Positions 43,084 to 53,100 of a DNA stretch of 64,000 nt are shown here, piece by piece. Below the pieces are notes generated by a model, which made no database searches, was not told the origin of the DNA, and saw nothing but the letters and a program-made list of their open reading frames with translations. The stretch is from Chloroflexota bacterium (GTDB lineage Bacteria > Chloroflexota > Anaerolineae > Anaerolineales > Villigracilaceae): contig JACAEM010000025.1 in the NCBI GenBank assembly GCA_013388855.1, positions 1 through 64,000 of the forward strand, read 5' to 3'. Made by a program: the position numbers and the translations under genes. Every line of letters starts with the position of its first letter. Position 1 is the first letter of the stretch.

Positions 43084-43728
43084 ATGATACAAGTATTGCG
43101 AAAACTCACCCGAAAGATGGAGTTATACCCTCTTCGACTATTGCTTGAGAGGTCGCCCTCCAAAGCGATGATCGAAAAGGATATTCACCGTTGGATATTG
43201 ATGCACAATCGACCCATGTCCGGATCATCTGTACCTGAGAAGCTGGCATGGCTGATGTATGCCATGAATTTGGAGGAATTTCGAAACGTTCTTTTTTACC
43301 GGATCGGTACCCCCACGAAATTCCTCGACAGGTCGCTGTTGTCCCTTTGCAAAACCCTGTTCCCTCCGCGTGGTACGTTGCTGCTCGCCACCTCCGCGAT
43401 TGGTCCTGGACTTGTCATCATGCATGGATTCGGCACTTTTGTCGATGCGGAAAAGGTAGGCGAGAATTGTCTCATCTTTCAAGATGTCGTCATTGGATGC
43501 AAGAACGAGAAGAATGACCGTCCCACAATAGGCAATTATGTCCACATCAGTGTCGGCGCCAAGGTGCTGGGGAATATCACAATCGGCGACCATGCTGTAA
43601 TTGCGGCAAATTCCGTCGTGACAAAGGATATGCCTCCCAACAGCCTGGCAGTTGGAATACCCGCCCGTATCATACGCAATGCTGGCAATAGAGCGGAGTA
43701 TGTCGCCAGTGGGGATATCCCTGCATAG
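43084..43728 (+). CDS. LbH acetyltransferase, serine-acetyltransferase-like, tandem copy 3
   Basis: 214 residues. EKDIHRWILM, EFRNVLFYRI and then IGPGLVIMHGFGTFV, VGENCLIFQDVVIG, IGNYVHISVGAKVLG, IGDHAVIAANSVV, KDMPPNSLAVGIPARII. It is more divergent than copies 1 and 2, with HG at the catalytic His position (MHGFGT). No strong Shine-Dalgarno; translation may be coupled to the upstream gene (36 bp gap). Confidence 0.85.
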   Translation: MIQVLRKLTRKMELYPLRLLLERSPSKAMIEKDIHRWILMHNRPMSGSSVPEKLAWLMYAMNLEEFRNVLFYRIGTPTKFLDRSLLSLCKTLFPPRGTLLLATSAIGPGLVIMHGFGTFVDAEKVGENCLIFQDVVIGCKNEKNDRPTIGNYVHISVGAKVLGNITIGDHAVIAANSVVTKDMPPNSLAVGIPARIIRNAGNRAEYVASGDIPA

Positions 43729-43766
43729 GCTTCTGCATGCCTGAATGAAACATTATCGGATTCTTC

Positions 43767-45083
43767 GTGAAAGCAACCTCATCTCCACTTCCCGACAATA
43801 AAAAGAAATTGCGCATTGCCATTGGCGTTCCGGAATGGTTGCCCTTTTATCAAGTGATGAATGGACAGCCCGCGGACGCAACCTATGTAATCCAGGGGAA
43901 TCTCTCCAGGGGATTGTTGGCGCGCGGTCATTCGCTTACCTTCGTTGCCCCAAACAGTGTGGACGATTTTGTCATTACCACCGACCCCCTCCAGGCAAGG
44001 GTCGCCCCGCGTACATGGTCCGCTGGCGGATGGTTCGAACTGACGAGCAAACTCGTCTGGCGCATCCAGAAGTCGCTGGGCATCCCCTACCTGAATGTTT
44101 TTTCGAATTATCGATTCCTCGACGCGGCACTGCAGGGACTGAAGGACATTGACGTTATCTACGAACGGAACGGGCTGTATAATTCCGGGCTGGCGATGGC
44201 GGCGAAGCGCCTCAACCTGCCCTACGTGATCTTCTTCGAAGCCGACCAGATCATGGAACTGGACATCATGAATAAGCCCATCACCGGTCTGCTTCGCTGG
44301 AGGGCAAACCAGTTGCTTCGCTACAACCTGCACGCGGCGGATTGCATCATCTGCGTGACAGATGCGGGCAGACGGCACCTTGTCAACAAATGGGGCATCC
44401 CTGCAAAGAAGATTGTCGTATTCCCCAACGCGGTTCATGTGGACCGCTTCAAGCCGGATGCCGGGGCGCGGACACAAATCCGTTCTTCGCTGGGGATGCG
44501 TGAAGAACCGATGGTCATGTTCGTCGGCAACTTCTTCCACTGGCATGATGTCATCACGCTGTTGAAGGCTTTTGCCGGCGCGCTAAAAACCCGCCCTGAA
44601 GCGCGCCTCGTTCTGGTGGGAGACGGAGAGCGGCGGGCGGAAATGGTGAAACACGCCTCCGACCTTGGGCTGGAGCATGCTGTGAAATTCACCGGCATCG
44701 TGCCTCACGCCGAAGTGCCGCGCTACATTGCCGCGGCGGATATCGCCGTTGTGCCATACCCTCCCATGCAGCAGGAAATGTGGCTTTCGCCATTAAAAAT
44801 GTTCGAATATATGTCGTCGGGCAAGGCAGTGGTCGCATCGGCAGTTGGTCAGATCGTGGATGTGCTCCGTGACGGCGAGAACGGACTGCTCGTACCACCC
44901 GGCGATGTCACTGCCATGACGGAGGCATTGGTAAAATTGTTTCAGGATGTCCCCCTGCGTGAAAAACTGGGAAAGCAAGCTCGCGAGGATGCCGTGCATA
45001 AATTTTCCTGGGAAAGTTACCTTGCCCGTCTTGAACGAATATTCGACGCGGTCATCGCCCGCCAGCCCGTGGACTCGCTCTAA
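43767..45083 (+). CDS. GT4 family glycosyltransferase
   Basis: 438 residues, GTG start with weak Shine-Dalgarno; the ordered part begins KKLRIAIGVPEWL. The donor domain has MFVGNFFHWHDVITLLKAF, LVLVGDGERRAEM, the IAVVPYPPMQQEMWLSPLKMFEYMSSG segment (split E motif) and GENGLLVPPGDV. It lies at the head of a set of five glycosyltransferase genes with short gaps or overlaps. Donor unknown. Confidence 0.9.
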   Translation: MKATSSPLPDNKKKLRIAIGVPEWLPFYQVMNGQPADATYVIQGNLSRGLLARGHSLTFVAPNSVDDFVITTDPLQARVAPRTWSAGGWFELTSKLVWRIQKSLGIPYLNVFSNYRFLDAALQGLKDIDVIYERNGLYNSGLAMAAKRLNLPYVIFFEADQIMELDIMNKPITGLLRWRANQLLRYNLHAADCIICVTDAGRRHLVNKWGIPAKKIVVFPNAVHVDRFKPDAGARTQIRSSLGMREEPMVMFVGNFFHWHDVITLLKAFAGALKTRPEARLVLVGDGERRAEMVKHASDLGLEHAVKFTGIVPHAEVPRYIAAADIAVVPYPPMQQEMWLSPLKMFEYMSSGKAVVASAVGQIVDVLRDGENGLLVPPGDVTAMTEALVKLFQDVPLREKLGKQAREDAVHKFSWESYLARLERIFDAVIARQPVDSL

Positions 45084-45112
45084 CGCTTCAGACTCAACCG
45101 GAACCTGCTCCC

Positions 45113-46330
45113 ATGTCCAAGCCGAATCCTGCTGTCAGCATTATCATTCCCAACTACAATCATGCCCAATACGTGGGCGACGCAATCGATAGCGTGCTGA
45201 ACCAGACCTATACCGATTACGAAGTGATCGTTGTGGATGATGGCTCCAGGGACAACAGCCGCGAGGTGATTGATGCCTTCGGCGATAAAGTTCGCGCCAT
45301 TTACCAGCAAAACCAGGGACTCTCCGCCGCACGCAATACCGGAATCAACGCCGCGCGAGGCAGGTACATCGGTGTGCTGGATGCGGACGATATGTATGAA
45401 CCCGATTTTCTGGAAACGCTGGTCTCTGCCCTGGAAAGCCGCCCCGATGCCGACGGTATCTACTGCGGTTATCGCTTCGTTGACCATTTGAACAATCCCC
45501 TGCCACAAGTCGAGGCGCGGGAAGTGGCGCCGGAAAAACTGTATCAGGCGCTGGTGGATGGAAATTTCCTCGTCCCTGAGTCGATGTTCGTACGGAAATA
45601 TTGCTATGACAAAGTAGGTCCGTTCGATACCTCCCTGCGCGCGCTCGAAGACTTCGACATGTGGCTGAGGATCACGAGCCAATTCAAGATCATTTACACC
45701 ACAAAAGTGTTGACGCGCCATCGTATCCTGCCCGGAAGCATGTCCACCGACCCCACGCGGCAGCATCAGAATCGCATGAGCGTGGTTAAAAAGCATTTTG
45801 GCGCGGAGCCCATTTCCGGCGGCGTGTGGAGCGATGCGCAAAGGCGGGCATACGGACGCGCGTACCTCGTCTCCGCTGTCGAATATTTGCAGGCGCATAA
45901 TGAAGTCCGCGCTTACGAATGTGTGTATGCAATGGTCAATGCTTATCCGGGCCTGTTGGCACAGATGGAGACGTTCTATGAATTGGGATGCGGGGAGCAG
46001 CCCAAAGGATTTCGCGGCGAATTTGCATCGGTCGACATTGACCAGAATTATCCTGTTGTCATGCGCCTGTTGGAGAAGTTATCTCATGCCCCTGAATTAC
46101 GGGAGTTCAGGAAACTGAAACGGATTGCATATGCTAACGCACACTACGCCTTTGGTTTGCTGGCATATGGACAGGGAAACTCAAAAGCGGCGCGGCAATT
46201 TTTCCTCGCCGCCGTGCGGTATCATCCAAGGTTCATTCTTGACCGCGCCCTGACGGGTTTCTTGTTGCGATCCGTGGTCGGCGCAAAATTGATCCGTCGT
46301 TTCAAGCAACTGCGGGGAAAAACGGCCTGA
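45113..46330 (+). CDS. GT2 family glycosyltransferase with helical C-terminal extension
   Basis: 405 residues. SIIIPNYNHAQYVGDAIDSV, IVVDDGSRDNS and GVLDADDMYEP give the GT-A core. The C-terminal helical part resembles that of the 37704 protein (HPRFILDRALTGFLLRSVVG at the end). TGA overlaps the next ATG by one base (TGATG), so translation is coupled with the following GT4. Confidence 0.89.
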   Translation: MSKPNPAVSIIIPNYNHAQYVGDAIDSVLNQTYTDYEVIVVDDGSRDNSREVIDAFGDKVRAIYQQNQGLSAARNTGINAARGRYIGVLDADDMYEPDFLETLVSALESRPDADGIYCGYRFVDHLNNPLPQVEAREVAPEKLYQALVDGNFLVPESMFVRKYCYDKVGPFDTSLRALEDFDMWLRITSQFKIIYTTKVLTRHRILPGSMSTDPTRQHQNRMSVVKKHFGAEPISGGVWSDAQRRAYGRAYLVSAVEYLQAHNEVRAYECVYAMVNAYPGLLAQMETFYELGCGEQPKGFRGEFASVDIDQNYPVVMRLLEKLSHAPELREFRKLKRIAYANAHYAFGLLAYGQGNSKAARQFFLAAVRYHPRFILDRALTGFLLRSVVGAKLIRRFKQLRGKTA

Positions 46331-47592
46331 TGCGTATTTTATTTATTTCCAGTCAATACCCTCCATATGAATTGGGTGGTTATGAACAACTATGTCAGGA
46401 AGTGACGATTGACTTGCTCTCACGCGGGCATGAGGTACGGGTTCTGACCAGCCGCTACGGCGTTAAGTCGAAGGATGGCTTGCAGGCGGGAAATGTGTAC
46501 CGTACCCTGCACCTGATGGCGGATATCCACTATTACAAGCCGCTCGATTTCTTTTTCAAACTTCCCGCGCAGGAAAGGGAGAACCTGGCAGAGCTGAAAA
46601 GGCATCTCGACCAGTTCAGACCCGATGTTCTCATGTTCTGGGGCATGTTCGCCATGTCGCACAACCTGCCCTATTGGGCAGAGAAGTGGATGCCCGGACG
46701 CGTGACCTACTACATGGCTTCCTATTGGCCCATCGATGTGGATATTCACGCCTCATATTGGATGTCCCCAACGAATCGCTGGGTCACGGAATGGATCAAG
46801 CGCCCGCTCCGCACTCTGGCGCTGGCGCGATTGCGGCGTGAAGGCTATCCTCCCAAATTGCAGTTCGAGCATGTGATCTCGTGCAGCGAATATGTGCGCG
46901 ACAGGCTTGTTGATGCCGGAAAGTTTCCTCCGCACGCCGGAGTGGTCTATGCCGGAGCCGACCCCAGACCGTTCCATAATTATGTATCGAGAAAGGGAAT
47001 TTCACCGGGGCAACGGGTACGGCTGCTCTATTTCGGCAGATTGGTGCCAGACAAGGGTGTTCATACAGCGATTGAAGCGCTCGGTGTCCTCAAAGAAAAG
47101 GGACTCGCAGACCGCGTCGAATTGACGATCCTAGGCGATGGTCACCCGGATTACAAGAATTTTTTATGGCAGCGTGTCAGAGAACTAGGCATCGAGGACC
47201 GCGTACATTTTGCGGGCAAGGTCGCGCGCGAAGATATCCCGGAACAACTGAGTCGCTTTGACGTATTTCTTTTCACATCCACCTGGCCTGAGCCGTTCGG
47301 GCGCACAATTGTCGAGGCGATGATGGCGGGGTTGGTGGTAATCGGTTCGGATGTGGGAGGGAGCCGGGAGATCTTCCAGCATTACGAGAAGGATATGCTT
47401 TTCCAGCCGGAGGACGCACAGGGGCTGGCGGAACGAATCGACCGCCTCCTTTCCGATCCGGAATTGTGCCGCCGCTTAATTGACTCCGGTCGCCGTTTGG
47501 CGTTCGAGCGTTTCACGATCCACCAGATGACGAACGGTATCGAGGCCTTCCTTGCAGATGTCGCTGTACGCGCATCCGGGAAATCCCAATGA
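46330..47592 (+). CDS. GT4 family glycosyltransferase
   Basis: 420 residues. FISSQYPPYELGGYEQLCQE is the N-terminal acceptor loop; the donor half has LLYFGRLVPDKGVHTAIEAL, LTILGDGHPDYKN, FDVFLFTSTWPEPFGRTIVE and MAGLVVIGSDVGGSRE. It is a close paralogue of the next gene (shared GGYEQ, FWGM/IWGM, PEPFGR segments). Its stop overlaps the next start by ATGA. Confidence 0.91.
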   Translation: MRILFISSQYPPYELGGYEQLCQEVTIDLLSRGHEVRVLTSRYGVKSKDGLQAGNVYRTLHLMADIHYYKPLDFFFKLPAQERENLAELKRHLDQFRPDVLMFWGMFAMSHNLPYWAEKWMPGRVTYYMASYWPIDVDIHASYWMSPTNRWVTEWIKRPLRTLALARLRREGYPPKLQFEHVISCSEYVRDRLVDAGKFPPHAGVVYAGADPRPFHNYVSRKGISPGQRVRLLYFGRLVPDKGVHTAIEALGVLKEKGLADRVELTILGDGHPDYKNFLWQRVRELGIEDRVHFAGKVAREDIPEQLSRFDVFLFTSTWPEPFGRTIVEAMMAGLVVIGSDVGGSREIFQHYEKDMLFQPEDAQGLAERIDRLLSDPELCRRLIDSGRRLAFERFTIHQMTNGIEAFLADVAVRASGKSQ

Positions 47593-48815
47593 AGGTCCTG
47601 TTTCTGTCGAACTTTTTCCCGCCTGCCAGCCGCGGTGGATATGAGCAGTGGTCCCGGGAAGTTGCGGAGGGATTCATCGCGCGCGGGCATCGCATCCTGG
47701 TGTTGACCAGCGGCTACAGAAAAATCGATGTGCGTGAGCCTGATCCCGACTGGGTGCATCGCGACCTTCATTTGGAAATGGAGATTGCCTCGCTTCGCAA
47801 CGCATTCCAATTCTTTACCAGCCGGAAGACGCGTGAAAATGAAAACCTTTCTGTTCTGAAGCGGCACATCGAACAATTCGTCCCTGATGCCATCCTGATT
47901 TGGGGGATGTGGAATTTGCACCGTTCACTCCCCGCGCTGGCGGAACGCCTCCTGCCGGGGCGAACGGTATATTACATGGGCGATTACTGGCCCACCCTGC
48001 CGAATCAATTCGAGAATTACTGGAATTCCCCGGCGCGCAATCCGGTCAAGGGCCTGCCAAAATTGATCCTGAGACCAATCGCCCGGCGAATGTTGAAACG
48101 CGAACAGCGCGCAAACCTGAAATTGGAGCATGTTTTGTTTCCAACTGCGTTTATGCAGACGGAACTTGAGAGCAAGGGGATCAAACCGGGCAATGCAAAA
48201 GTAGTGTACGGGGGAAGCGACATAGGTCCTTATAAAAATATTCAACGCATGCCTGCACATCATCAGGGGCTGTCCCTGTTATTTGTAGGTCGGCTGACAT
48301 CCGAAAAAGGCGTCCACACTGCCATCGAGGCGCTGGCGCACCTTCGGGGAAGTCCAGTCAACTTGACGATTGTCGGCGATGGCGAGCCGGAATACGAGGC
48401 GCGTTTGCGTCACTTGGCAAAGACCGAAAACGTGGAACCGCTGGTGAAGTTCCTCCCTGCCCAGCCTAAGGAAAAACTTCCGGCGCTCTACCAGCAGGCG
48501 GATGTGTTCTTGTTCACATCCATCTGGCCCGAACCGTTTGGACGCGTGATTGTGGAAGCGATGGCTTCCGGTTTGGCGGTAATCGGCGCGGCGACGGGCG
48601 GCGCGGCAGAGATCATGACCGATAATGAGAACGCCCTGCTATTCACACCTGGCGACTCGAAAGACCTGGCTGACAAAATTATGAAGTTGATCGAGTCGCC
48701 CGAATTGCGTGAACGATTGAGCAAATCGGGGCGGGAGACTGCCATTGCAAAGTTCGACACCCAACGCATGACAACGGGAATCGAAGAATATCTTCAAGCG
48801 CTCGTGGCGAAATGA
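47589..48815 (+). CDS. GT4 family glycosyltransferase
   Basis: 408 residues, overlapping both neighbours by 4 bases (ATGA). FLSNFFPPASRGGYEQWSRE at the N-terminus; LLFVGRLTSEKGVHTAIEAL, LTIVGDGEPEYEA, VFLFTSIWPEPFGRVIVEAM in the donor domain. The similarity to the preceding gene suggests a local duplication followed by specialisation. Confidence 0.91.
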   Translation: MKVLFLSNFFPPASRGGYEQWSREVAEGFIARGHRILVLTSGYRKIDVREPDPDWVHRDLHLEMEIASLRNAFQFFTSRKTRENENLSVLKRHIEQFVPDAILIWGMWNLHRSLPALAERLLPGRTVYYMGDYWPTLPNQFENYWNSPARNPVKGLPKLILRPIARRMLKREQRANLKLEHVLFPTAFMQTELESKGIKPGNAKVVYGGSDIGPYKNIQRMPAHHQGLSLLFVGRLTSEKGVHTAIEALAHLRGSPVNLTIVGDGEPEYEARLRHLAKTENVEPLVKFLPAQPKEKLPALYQQADVFLFTSIWPEPFGRVIVEAMASGLAVIGAATGGAAEIMTDNENALLFTPGDSKDLADKIMKLIESPELRERLSKSGRETAIAKFDTQRMTTGIEEYLQALVAK

Positions 48816-49996
48816 AAATCCTTTTCCTTTCACGCTGGTTTCCATACCCTGCCAACAACGGCTCCAAATTGCGCATTTACAATCTGTTGCGCGGACTGGG
48901 GCAACATCACGATGTGACTCTGCTCAGTTTCGCGGACCAGCCGGAGGTGAGTCTCGAAGCGCCGGAGATCCGCTCGATCTGCCGGGAGGTGCATGTCGTC
49001 CCGTGGCGGGAATTTAATCCGCACAGTTGGCGGGCGCGCCTGGCATTTCTGAGTCTCAAACCACGTTCGGTCGTCGATACATTCTCTCCTGAGATGGCGC
49101 AAAAGATCATTGGATTGTTGAGCGGCCAGACGTTCGATCTCATCATTGCCTCACAATTGCCGATGGCGGCATATCATCCGTATTTCGGGAATATCCCTGC
49201 CTTATTCGAAGAGGTTGAATTGGGATTGAGCTATGGCGATGCCCACGATCCATCTGGCGGATGGAAAAGACGCCTCCGCCACAGCCTGACCTGGTTCAAA
49301 CTCCGCAGGTACTTTTCGCAACTTTTGGGCGCTTTTCAAGCCTGCACGGTCGTCTCCGAGCAGGAACGTCAATTGTTGAAAAAGATTTTCCCTGCCCACA
49401 AAAAGGAGATCGTTGTCATCCCGAATTGTGTGAATTTGAAGGATTACGAAAAAATCCGGGTGGAGCGCAAGCCGGATCAATTGGTATTCACCGGCTCATT
49501 TCGTTATCATGCCAATTACGAAGCGATGGTCTGGTTCGTCCAGGATGTGTTCCCCAAAATCCTGGCGAAACTGCCGCAGACACAACTGGTTATCACCGGG
49601 GACCATGCCGGGCTCCCACTTCCCTCTTCGCAAAATGTAACTCTTGCGGGTTATGTGGACGACATCGGCGCGTTGATCGCATCCTCCACCGTGAGTCTGG
49701 CTCCGCTATGGAGCGGGGGCGGGACGCGCCTGAAGATCCTCGAAGCGATGGGAATCGGGACTCCTGTGGTCGCCACCTCCAAAGGCGCAGAGGGGCTGGA
49801 TGCGCGTCACGGAGAGCATCTTTTCCTTGCCGATTCACCGGAGTCTTTTGCAGAGGATGTCATTCATCTTTTGCAAGACCAGGGGTTGTGTGAGCAAATT
49901 TCATCGAATGCACGACGGTTGGTGGGGGAGTATTACGACTGGATGGGGGTCATGCCCAGGTTATTAAGCCTTTTGGAACGGGTTTCCAAAAAATAA
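48812..49996 (+). CDS. GT4 family glycosyltransferase
   Basis: 394 residues, overlapping the previous stop by ATGA. FLSRWFPYPANNGSKLRIYN at the N-terminus, LVFTGSFRYHANYEAMVWFV and the SLAPLWSGGGTRLKILEAM signature in the donor domain. This subgroup is shared with the gene at 58203, which has the same SGGG/AGGG-(T/M)R motif. It is the last gene of the glycosyltransferase run before a 184-bp gap. Confidence 0.9.
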   Translation: MKILFLSRWFPYPANNGSKLRIYNLLRGLGQHHDVTLLSFADQPEVSLEAPEIRSICREVHVVPWREFNPHSWRARLAFLSLKPRSVVDTFSPEMAQKIIGLLSGQTFDLIIASQLPMAAYHPYFGNIPALFEEVELGLSYGDAHDPSGGWKRRLRHSLTWFKLRRYFSQLLGAFQACTVVSEQERQLLKKIFPAHKKEIVVIPNCVNLKDYEKIRVERKPDQLVFTGSFRYHANYEAMVWFVQDVFPKILAKLPQTQLVITGDHAGLPLPSSQNVTLAGYVDDIGALIASSTVSLAPLWSGGGTRLKILEAMGIGTPVVATSKGAEGLDARHGEHLFLADSPESFAEDVIHLLQDQGLCEQISSNARRLVGEYYDWMGVMPRLLSLLERVSKK

Positions 49997-50180
49997 CCCC
50001 CAATTTTCGTATAGGTTCTCTGTAATCATCCAGCAATGTTTTTCTGTAACCTTTCATTTTTGAAAGTGTCTTGTACTAGATTTTTCCCGTCTGCCTGAAA
50101 AGTGTCTTTGTATCCCTGCAACACGACTGAGACAAGCCTGTGGTTTTGGCATTTTAGTTTTGGATTTTTAGGAGAACATC

Positions 50181-53100
50181 ATGTTTGCAAAGCGACCTGC
50201 CCCCGCCTGGTACCTCTATTTTTTCACTGCCATTGCCATCCTGGCTTCCAGCGTTGGGGTAATATCCGTCTCAGCCCAGACCGGTTTCCCATCCACAGGC
50301 GTACTCGATACTTTCGACCGCGCCAACGGACCTCTGGGAGGAAATTGGACGGGCGCCACCTACGGTTATGCCATTGCCTCGAACCGTATGGATGTGGGAA
50401 CAGGGGACGCGGTCTTCTTCAACACCCAGTTTGGTTCTGATCAAGAGGCGTTCGTCACGCTGACAACGGTCGACTCGGCCAGTTCCCAGCAGGCGCTTAT
50501 TCTCAAGGCTCAAAGTACAAATTCGTTGACGGCCGGGCTGATCGCGGTCTTGTACGATGCGGTAAACAGCCGGGTGCAGGTCTATACCTATTCGAACGCG
50601 CAAGGATGGGTGCAGCGCGGGACGAACATTCCGGTCACATTTGCGAACGGGGATCAGTTTGGGGCGCGGGCAAATCAAACCGGCATTGTAGATGTGTACA
50701 AAAATGGGGCTTTGGTTGCATCCCGCACGGCGACTGCCTGGACCTACACCGCGAATGGCGGATATACCGGTCTTTGGTTTGTCGGCGCGAGTAACGCTGT
50801 TTTAGACAATTTTGGCGGTGGGACCGTCTCTACAACCCCACCCAATACACCCAGCATTACATCAACCAACACCCCGACCTTCACTCCAACCAATACATCG
50901 GCATCCACTTCCACAAATACGCCTGTTTTCACACCAACCCATACGGCAACCTTCACGCCGACCAGTGTTCCCGCCTCACCGACCTCGACAAGCACATTTA
51001 CCAATACCCCTCTGCCGACTTTTACTTTCACGCCGTCGCTTACCTTCACCCCGTCCAGTACATTCACCCCCACTGCTACGAGTGCTCCCGATGTATATCG
51101 CGTATCAACAGGCGGTTCGACGGTTTCTACTTGCGGTACAAGCTGGGCAGATCCCTGCGACCTGCAATATGCCTTGTCGCTTGCTTCCGCCGGGGATGAA
51201 CTCTGGGTGATGCAGGGCACGTATATGCCGGGCGCCGACCGCGCCTCCACCTTCCAACTCAAGCATGGGGTGGCAGTGTACGGCGGGTTTACCGGCACGG
51301 AAACTGCGCGTACCCAGCGAAATTCCGACCCCGCCTCGAACGGAACGGTCTTGAGCGGCGATATCGGGACCGCAGGGGTGAATTCTGACAACGTTTATAA
51401 CGTGGTGACGATTACGGGGGCCTTGTCCAATATTTTCATCCTGGACGGTTTTACAATCACGCGTGGAAATTCGAATGGTTCCTCCGGTAACGGGGGAGGC
51501 ATTTACATTTCGAATGCCAGTCCAATGCTTGTCAATCTGATTGTGAGCAATAACAACGCCAGCGCAAATGGCGGCGGTTTATTTGTCAATACACCCAGCG
51601 CCACCCAGCGCGCTAATTATAGCGGACCCACGCTCACAAACGTCACTTTTAGCAATAATACTGCAGCGCGCGGCGGCGGCATGTATGCCATCAACGCCAA
51701 CCCTGTGTTGACGAATGTCACCTTCATCGGCAACTCTGCCAGTGGCGGGGCAGGTGGCGGTATGAACAACCAGACACTCAACGGTGCTCCCACCGACGAA
51801 TACAGCATTCCAGTGCTGACCAACGTCACTTTCAGCGGGAACACCGCGACCGGTGGCGGCGGCATGGCGAATATCAATAGTTATGCCATCCTGAACAATG
51901 TCACCTTTAATGGGAACTCTGCGACTCGGCGCGGCGGTGCAATCCTGAATGAGTATGCCGATCCGGTATTGACCAACGTTACCTTTAGCGGAAACAGTTC
52001 CAACGACTCCGGAACCGCGCCCGTCGGTGGCGGCGCGATCATGAACCTGGAAAGTGATCCGGTGTTCAGAAATGTCACATTTACCGGTAATTCCAGCGCA
52101 TCCGGCGGCGCGATCCGAAATGTCCAAAACAGCAATCCCCAAATCAGCAACAGTATCCTCTGGGACGATACAACCGGTGAGGTTACCAGTGACGGGACAG
52201 GCAACACAACGATCATCGACAGTGTTGTCGAGGGCGGTTTTGCCGGGACCAATATCATTACTACAGATCCCAATTTGAGCGCGTTGGCAAACCATGGCGG
52301 GTATACACAAACCCATGCGTTAGGGTCGGGTAGTTCTGCGCTGGATGCTGGTGGAGCAAATAGCACCTGCGCGGCGGCGGACCAACGCGGCGTGACGCGT
52401 CCGCAGGGCGTTGCCTGTGATATGGGTGCCTTCGAGTATGATGGCGCTCCATTCCCGACGCCCACCAATACAGCTACTGCTACGTTGACGAGTACTCCTT
52501 CCAATACGCCGACCATCACGCCGACGAATATTCCCGGCACGCCCACGTTGACGAGTACGGCTACGAATACCCCAATTCCCACTTTTACCTTTACGCCCAC
52601 GAATACATCAATGCCCACTGCAACCAGCGTACCAGACGTATATCGTGTATCGACGAATGGATCGACTATTCCTACTTGTGGTACAAGCTGGGCAAATCCC
52701 TGCGACCTGCAATATGTCTTGTCGTTTGCCTCCGCCGGGGATGAACTTTGGGTCATGCAGGGCGTTTATAAACCCGGCAATGACCGTACCTCCACATTCC
52801 AACTCAGGAATGGTGTGGCGGTTTATGGTGGCTTCACAGGCACCGAGACAAACCGCAGCCAGCGCAACTCAAATCCGTCCACGAATGGGACGGTTTTGAG
52901 CGGTGATATTGGTACAACAGGCGTCAATACCGATAATGTCTATAATGTAGTGACCATTCTCGGCAATGTTTCGGATGTGTATCTGCTGGATGGGTTTACT
53001 GTTACTGCCGGGAATTCGAACGGATCTTCAGGCAATGGCGGCGGTTTCCTGATCTCGAATGCCAGCCCAACCCTCTCCAACCTGATCATCAGCAACAATA

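Noticed and set aside
50041-50110. CTTTCA-TTTT-TGAAAG inverted repeat as terminator after the glycosyltransferase run
   Set aside because: Only 6-bp arms and no T-run after the stem; too weak to call.
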